A stretch of DNA of 39,461 bases from Thraustochytrium sp. TN22 (Eukaryota > Sar > Bigyra > Thraustochytrida > Thraustochytriidae). The stretch covers positions 2,501-41,961 of the forward strand of contig JABLUY010000290.1 in NCBI GenBank assembly GCA_013306675.1. Reading direction: 5' to 3'. Position numbers and translations under genes: made by a program. The notes beneath the pieces are model-generated. The model saw nothing but the letters and a program-made list of their open reading frames with translations. It was not told the DNA's origin and made no database searches. Shown here piece after piece: positions 37,801-39,461 of this stretch; position 1 is the first letter of the stretch; each line of letters begins with the position of its first letter.

Positions 37801-38108
37801 GCGCTTCCCACGACGTCAAGGAGACCTTCAAGATGGTTCTCAAAAGCATCAAGGATGGCATTCGCAGCTCGGCCAAGGTTCACACCAACCCACATGACGA
37901 AATCGTGTCCCAGTCCACCTCGGAAGTCATGATCGACGCCGCCAATTTCAAGACATCCGCTACGCGCTTGCCGCGCCCACCTTCTCTGCGCTTGGTGCGC
38001 CAGGACAGCGTTTCCAAGCCGCCCCCCGCCCTGAGCGGCCACAGCAACGGCACTGCCGGAGCCGTGAACATGCAGAAGCTGCCCTCCAAGCTCCAGCAAA
38101 TGCTTTGA
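34854..38108 (+). CDS. DEP-domain / polycystin-like cation channel fusion
   Basis: 1084 residues, ATG at 34854. The cytosolic N-terminus carries DEP domains: DEP1 about 80-167 (CFAIAELVQWLVDNFGLSRD ... FRVAHPYA), DEP2 about 190-263 (ACFPSAELIEWIMSVHHISP) and a weaker third at 272-352. The channel part begins with S1 (about 483-508, VTFCFLLWAVVLFETQSVLA). A large extracellular domain (513-700) follows and begins HEFFEWLLPEA, like the polycystin (TOP) domain of PKD2. Later spans: LLITSLVMVILDFFVLACT (S2), MCFVAAMFISSMSLTTYF, VLAITFLSTFFGFVVTMYSI (S5), pore loop IMIMYGALFGGAPWEDF, and S6 AMATYLFLFMIILLNMFVAI, then IIQSY, close to the PKD2 S6. It probably conducts cations, perhaps Ca2+. Segment S3 is hard to place. 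DEP domains usually bind membranes or G-protein/GPCR partners, suggesting signal-linked gating. Confidence 0.82.
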   Translation: MSLSDMRRRPSRQRSTTFGDVSLGSQRGSQSGPGGVDASPPQLLSARRTSKALFSQSSPSQIEVKDPYIMALFYEKDCAWIELRQLAIRIQKNGGVEIGDRRRQGRTHRRCFAIAELVQWLVDNFGLSRDLACLICKEMWVHGLIWSVENYYNGFSVAESALFRVAHPYAINLLLLPSEMEQVYSEARDKTGPKRVDKILGNRLVQACFPSAELIEWIMSVHHISPRERALQVVQQMANEGYFFNVNHKDQIVDSSSTYLQHKHDYTGNVRISKRRMRLLAADLEPAYEHCVATEFGGKRPAVTVSLVASMIETMVEDCSFVKAKYILLLMKRAKIVQIRSSADTVGPFRFESRWTRLRRKIKSWTQVGQDYSMAKELGGDDDPVLVELDGVLENLKGRRRPRRTSASLLSIGTDDEDAANVEAAPSESDSVAGRPLMRLSKPREESEAQSLAVTLMSHLGGSSGTSSSSTEHQRTREGFRIKTCRIVTQVTFCFLLWAVVLFETQSVLALSSGLKASILEHHGFRTITERHEFFEWLLPEASHGFSWRGSQFALLEPPRVLTGGAHETASCSDARRLVTKAARRANMHENAVNVLLPVEDENATAPKCWINEDTYAIGYDHDFEKEAFVLSCVGDASQCEADLGTLSASLDEREREVRVDRMALEIVLLGFKAEPPLVIKVTSLAKFSAVANEVLTSAIVVPATADLGPLEHLLITSLVMVILDFFVLACTRGRRFLLDANRVPHLLRIVLPIVGLKMRREAWAGIHSYIEDVDWLNAELFHVHDPSRRGFDDLHQEETISRMCFVAAMFISSMSLTTYFGGAKYNIFSLLAKTLTAVKGDVRVLAITFLSTFFGFVVTMYSIMNSLSGLFETPGTTIMIMYGALFGGAPWEDFLKVRGTSQIVSLMGFGAMATYLFLFMIILLNMFVAIIIQSYQTQKRDEAVLRAEFIRHMHASEGTAEISTLKNTLGERLYDMSETRHSASHDVKETFKMVLKSIKDGIRSSAKVHTNPHDEIVSQSTSEVMIDAANFKTSATRLPRPPSLRLVRQDSVSKPPPALSGHSNGTAGAVNMQKLPSKLQQML

Positions 38109-38221
38109 TGAGGGGAAAAGGTCCGAAGGAGCCTGACCCCGCGCGGGCGACAGCCGCATGCCGCCACGGCCGAATGAAAGAACCCCAAAGACGAAGTGAC
38201 CTTTATCCTACATCGTTCGGA

Positions 38222-39382
38222 TCAAAAGTCTGCTGCTGCCATTTCGTGCTGTACATTTGTGCTTTTGGTCCCGGGAGTACGTGCCTGCACGTCGCCAGCT
38301 GGCGGCGCACGCACCTTCACCCTGAGTCCCGCTCGACCGTTGTGGTCGCTTGCAGACACCTCGAGCGTTGCGCCAAGACCGCGCATCTCGATGTGGTCGC
38401 CACCAGCCGGCCGCCGCAGCTCCGCCACGTGCGCTGCTTGGATCCACGGCAGCGCAAATCGGGCAGCGTCGCCTTGATAGTTCCCTGTGGCGGCTGAGGC
38501 AATCGTCGCACCGAAAATGACGCCTCCTGCTTCAAGGCCTGCAGCTCGGCGAGCTCTGGCGGCCGCGCGGCAGGCGTTTCGCGACAGGGCCAGCGCCAAC
38601 GCCAGCGTCGACACGAACACTGCCTTGCGCTCGCTCGCAGCGAGCTTGTCTCGTTCCGGGTCCGTGTCCAGCGCGGCCCGACCTGTACATTTCCACCACG
38701 GGAACGGCCGTCAGCCACTCTCGAACGACGCGAGAACTCCATACACGACAACGCGACATTCTGGAGACAGCAACCTAACCTACAGTATTCGTCCAGGTCG
38801 TCGATGAGGACGGTGTGAGCATCCGGAGCGGACACGTGCAGGTTCCCCAGGAACGCCACGAGCTCTTCATGCGAGGGCGCGTACTTGACCAGCACGCGGC
38901 CGAGCGCCGCGTCCACTTCCTCCTCGCGCAGCCCGCCCTCGGCCGCCGCGACCAGCAGCGGCGGCCGCACCTGCATCTTGTCCCGCCTGCAGACGAAGAC
39001 TGCGCAGCCCTCCCTCGTCATCGCTGCGCGCTTCACCGCGCACTGCGCCCCGTCCTCCCCGTCAGCGATGAGCGCTCCGCAGCGCCGTGCGCCCCGCGTC
39101 CCGCCAACCTACATGAAACAGCATCGACGTCCTAAAGCTCGCCGTTGGCCCTCGCATCAGGAATCCGCTCACCATCTCATCGTCCGCCGCCTCCTCGTCC
39201 TCCTCCGCGTCGCTGTCCTCCTCCTTGCGCCCCGCCAGGCCCTTGCCCGGGTTCTGCGCCTGCTCCGAGTCGTCGCCGTTCGCCTTGCCCTCCAGCCGGC
39301 TCAGCTCGCCGCCGTCCTCGCGCGCCGCGCGCGGCCACTCGGGGCCGAACAGCTCGCGCGCGTCCAGCCTCGCGCGCCGCAT
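38222..39382 (-). CDS. RecA/RAD51-fold protein, SWSAP1-like (three exons)
   Basis: Proposed exons: 39382-39113, 39042-38784 and 38619-38222, joined over introns of 70 and 164 nt that both start GTAGGT and end CAG; 927 coding nt, 308 residues. The N-terminus is acidic and disordered. Exon 1 ends with a degenerate Walker A, GPTASFRTSMLFH (GK replaced by FR). Exon 2 supplies CAVKRAAMTREGCAVFVCRR and the Walker-B-like strand HTVLIDDLDEY, completed by exon 3 (LFVSTLALALAL). Exon 3 continues with GGVIFGATIAS and a strand-rich end (ATLEVSASDHNGRAGLRVKV). Order and wording resemble SWSAP1, the RAD51-paralogue-like partner of SWS1 in homologous recombination: LLLLGTPGSGKTALLF, VLFLTRR, LLLLDGLEEYL. 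The family call is from memory of motifs and needs a profile search. The ATG is near the window edge, so upstream exons cannot be excluded. Confidence 0.6.
38620..38783 (-). other. Intron 2 of the SWSAP1-like gene (164 nt)
   Basis: Donor TACT|GTAGGT and acceptor AAGGCAG|TGTTC, phase 1. Splicing gives DDLDEY-LFVSTLALALAL, continuous RecA-fold sequence. Confidence 0.6.
39043..39112 (-). other. Intron 1 of the SWSAP1-like gene (70 nt)
   Basis: Donor CAT|GTAGGT and acceptor GCGCAG|TGC, phase 0. Splicing gives TSMLFH-CAVKRAAM, the helix after the P-loop. Confidence 0.65.
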
Positions 39383-39461
39383 CCCGCGCCGCGTTGCGGC
39401 TCTGCCCGCCGCGCGCCGCGCGCCGCGCCGCGCCGCGCCGCAACCGCCGCCTCGCTGCGGC
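39383..39461. other. Upstream edge of the SWSAP1-like gene
   Basis: 79 bp of extremely GC-rich sequence with GCGCCGCGCC repeats. Nothing else can be assigned before the window ends. Confidence 0.5.

Noticed and set aside
1-39461. tRNA, rRNA, CRISPR array, transposon or virus-like element
   Set aside because: No B-box-like tRNA core, no spaced identical repeats with unique spacers, and no transposase, integrase, reverse-transcriptase or capsid motifs were seen in any translated stretch.

Overview
The window is a gene-dense, GC-rich piece of a nuclear genome from a unicellular eukaryote. TFIID subunit TAF8, MRE11, a Sec66/Sec71-type translocon subunit, a polycystin channel and spliceosomal introns rule out bacteria. 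Most genes are single long exons: only two of sixteen show introns, three in all, of 70 to 164 nt with GTAGGT or GTGAGT donors. Long homopeptide runs, pure 3 to 9 bp tandem repeats and lineage-specific fusions are common. Intron poverty, a calcium and cilium flavoured gene set and a polycystin-type channel would suit a stramenopile such as a labyrinthulomycete (thraustochytrid), but that is an inference and no marker in the window settles it. I see no tRNA or rRNA, no transposon or virus-like element and no CRISPR array.

Layout, left to right. 1-911 (+): 3' part of a Tudor-domain nuclear protein, possibly the tail of PDS5. 1645-2403 (-): Sec66/Sec71-like ER translocation subunit. 3234-4235 (+): a 2-oxoglutarate/Fe(II) oxygenase. 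4888-5787 (-): vacuolar iron transporter. 6458-7717 (-): type II pantothenate kinase ending in the peroxisomal signal SKL. 8433-9710 (-): glyoxalase-fold (VOC) domain fused to EF-hands. 10358-11422 (+): multi-pass membrane protein of unknown family. 12211-13275 (+): TAF8. 15112-16113 (+): HIT-superfamily protein. 16728-21206 (+): very large multi-EF-hand protein with an embedded Tudor-like module. 22031-24517 (-): MRE11, two exons, with a damaged partial copy of its 3' end at 21828-21980. 24844-25908 (+): second 2OG oxygenase, with a mitochondrial presequence. 26138-31426 (-): 1762-residue LRR protein. 32705-33937 (+): secreted or membrane-anchored SGNH hydrolase. 34854-38108 (+): DEP domains fused to a polycystin-like channel. 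38222-39382 (-): three-exon RecA/RAD51-fold protein resembling SWSAP1.

The genes do not form one pathway. Themes recur by function: calcium (VOC-EF fusion, EF-hand giant, polycystin-like channel), iron (VIT transporter and two Fe(II) oxygenases) and homologous recombination (MRE11 and the SWSAP1-like protein, which are also the only two spliced genes). Divergent pairs with short shared upstream regions (MRE11 with the mitochondrial oxygenase, 326 bp; VOC-EF with the membrane protein, 647 bp) suggest bidirectional promoters. The most novel points are the peroxisome-tagged pantothenate kinase, the DEP-polycystin fusion, the VOC-EF-hand fusion, and a SWSAP1-like gene that is only visible once its introns are recognised.
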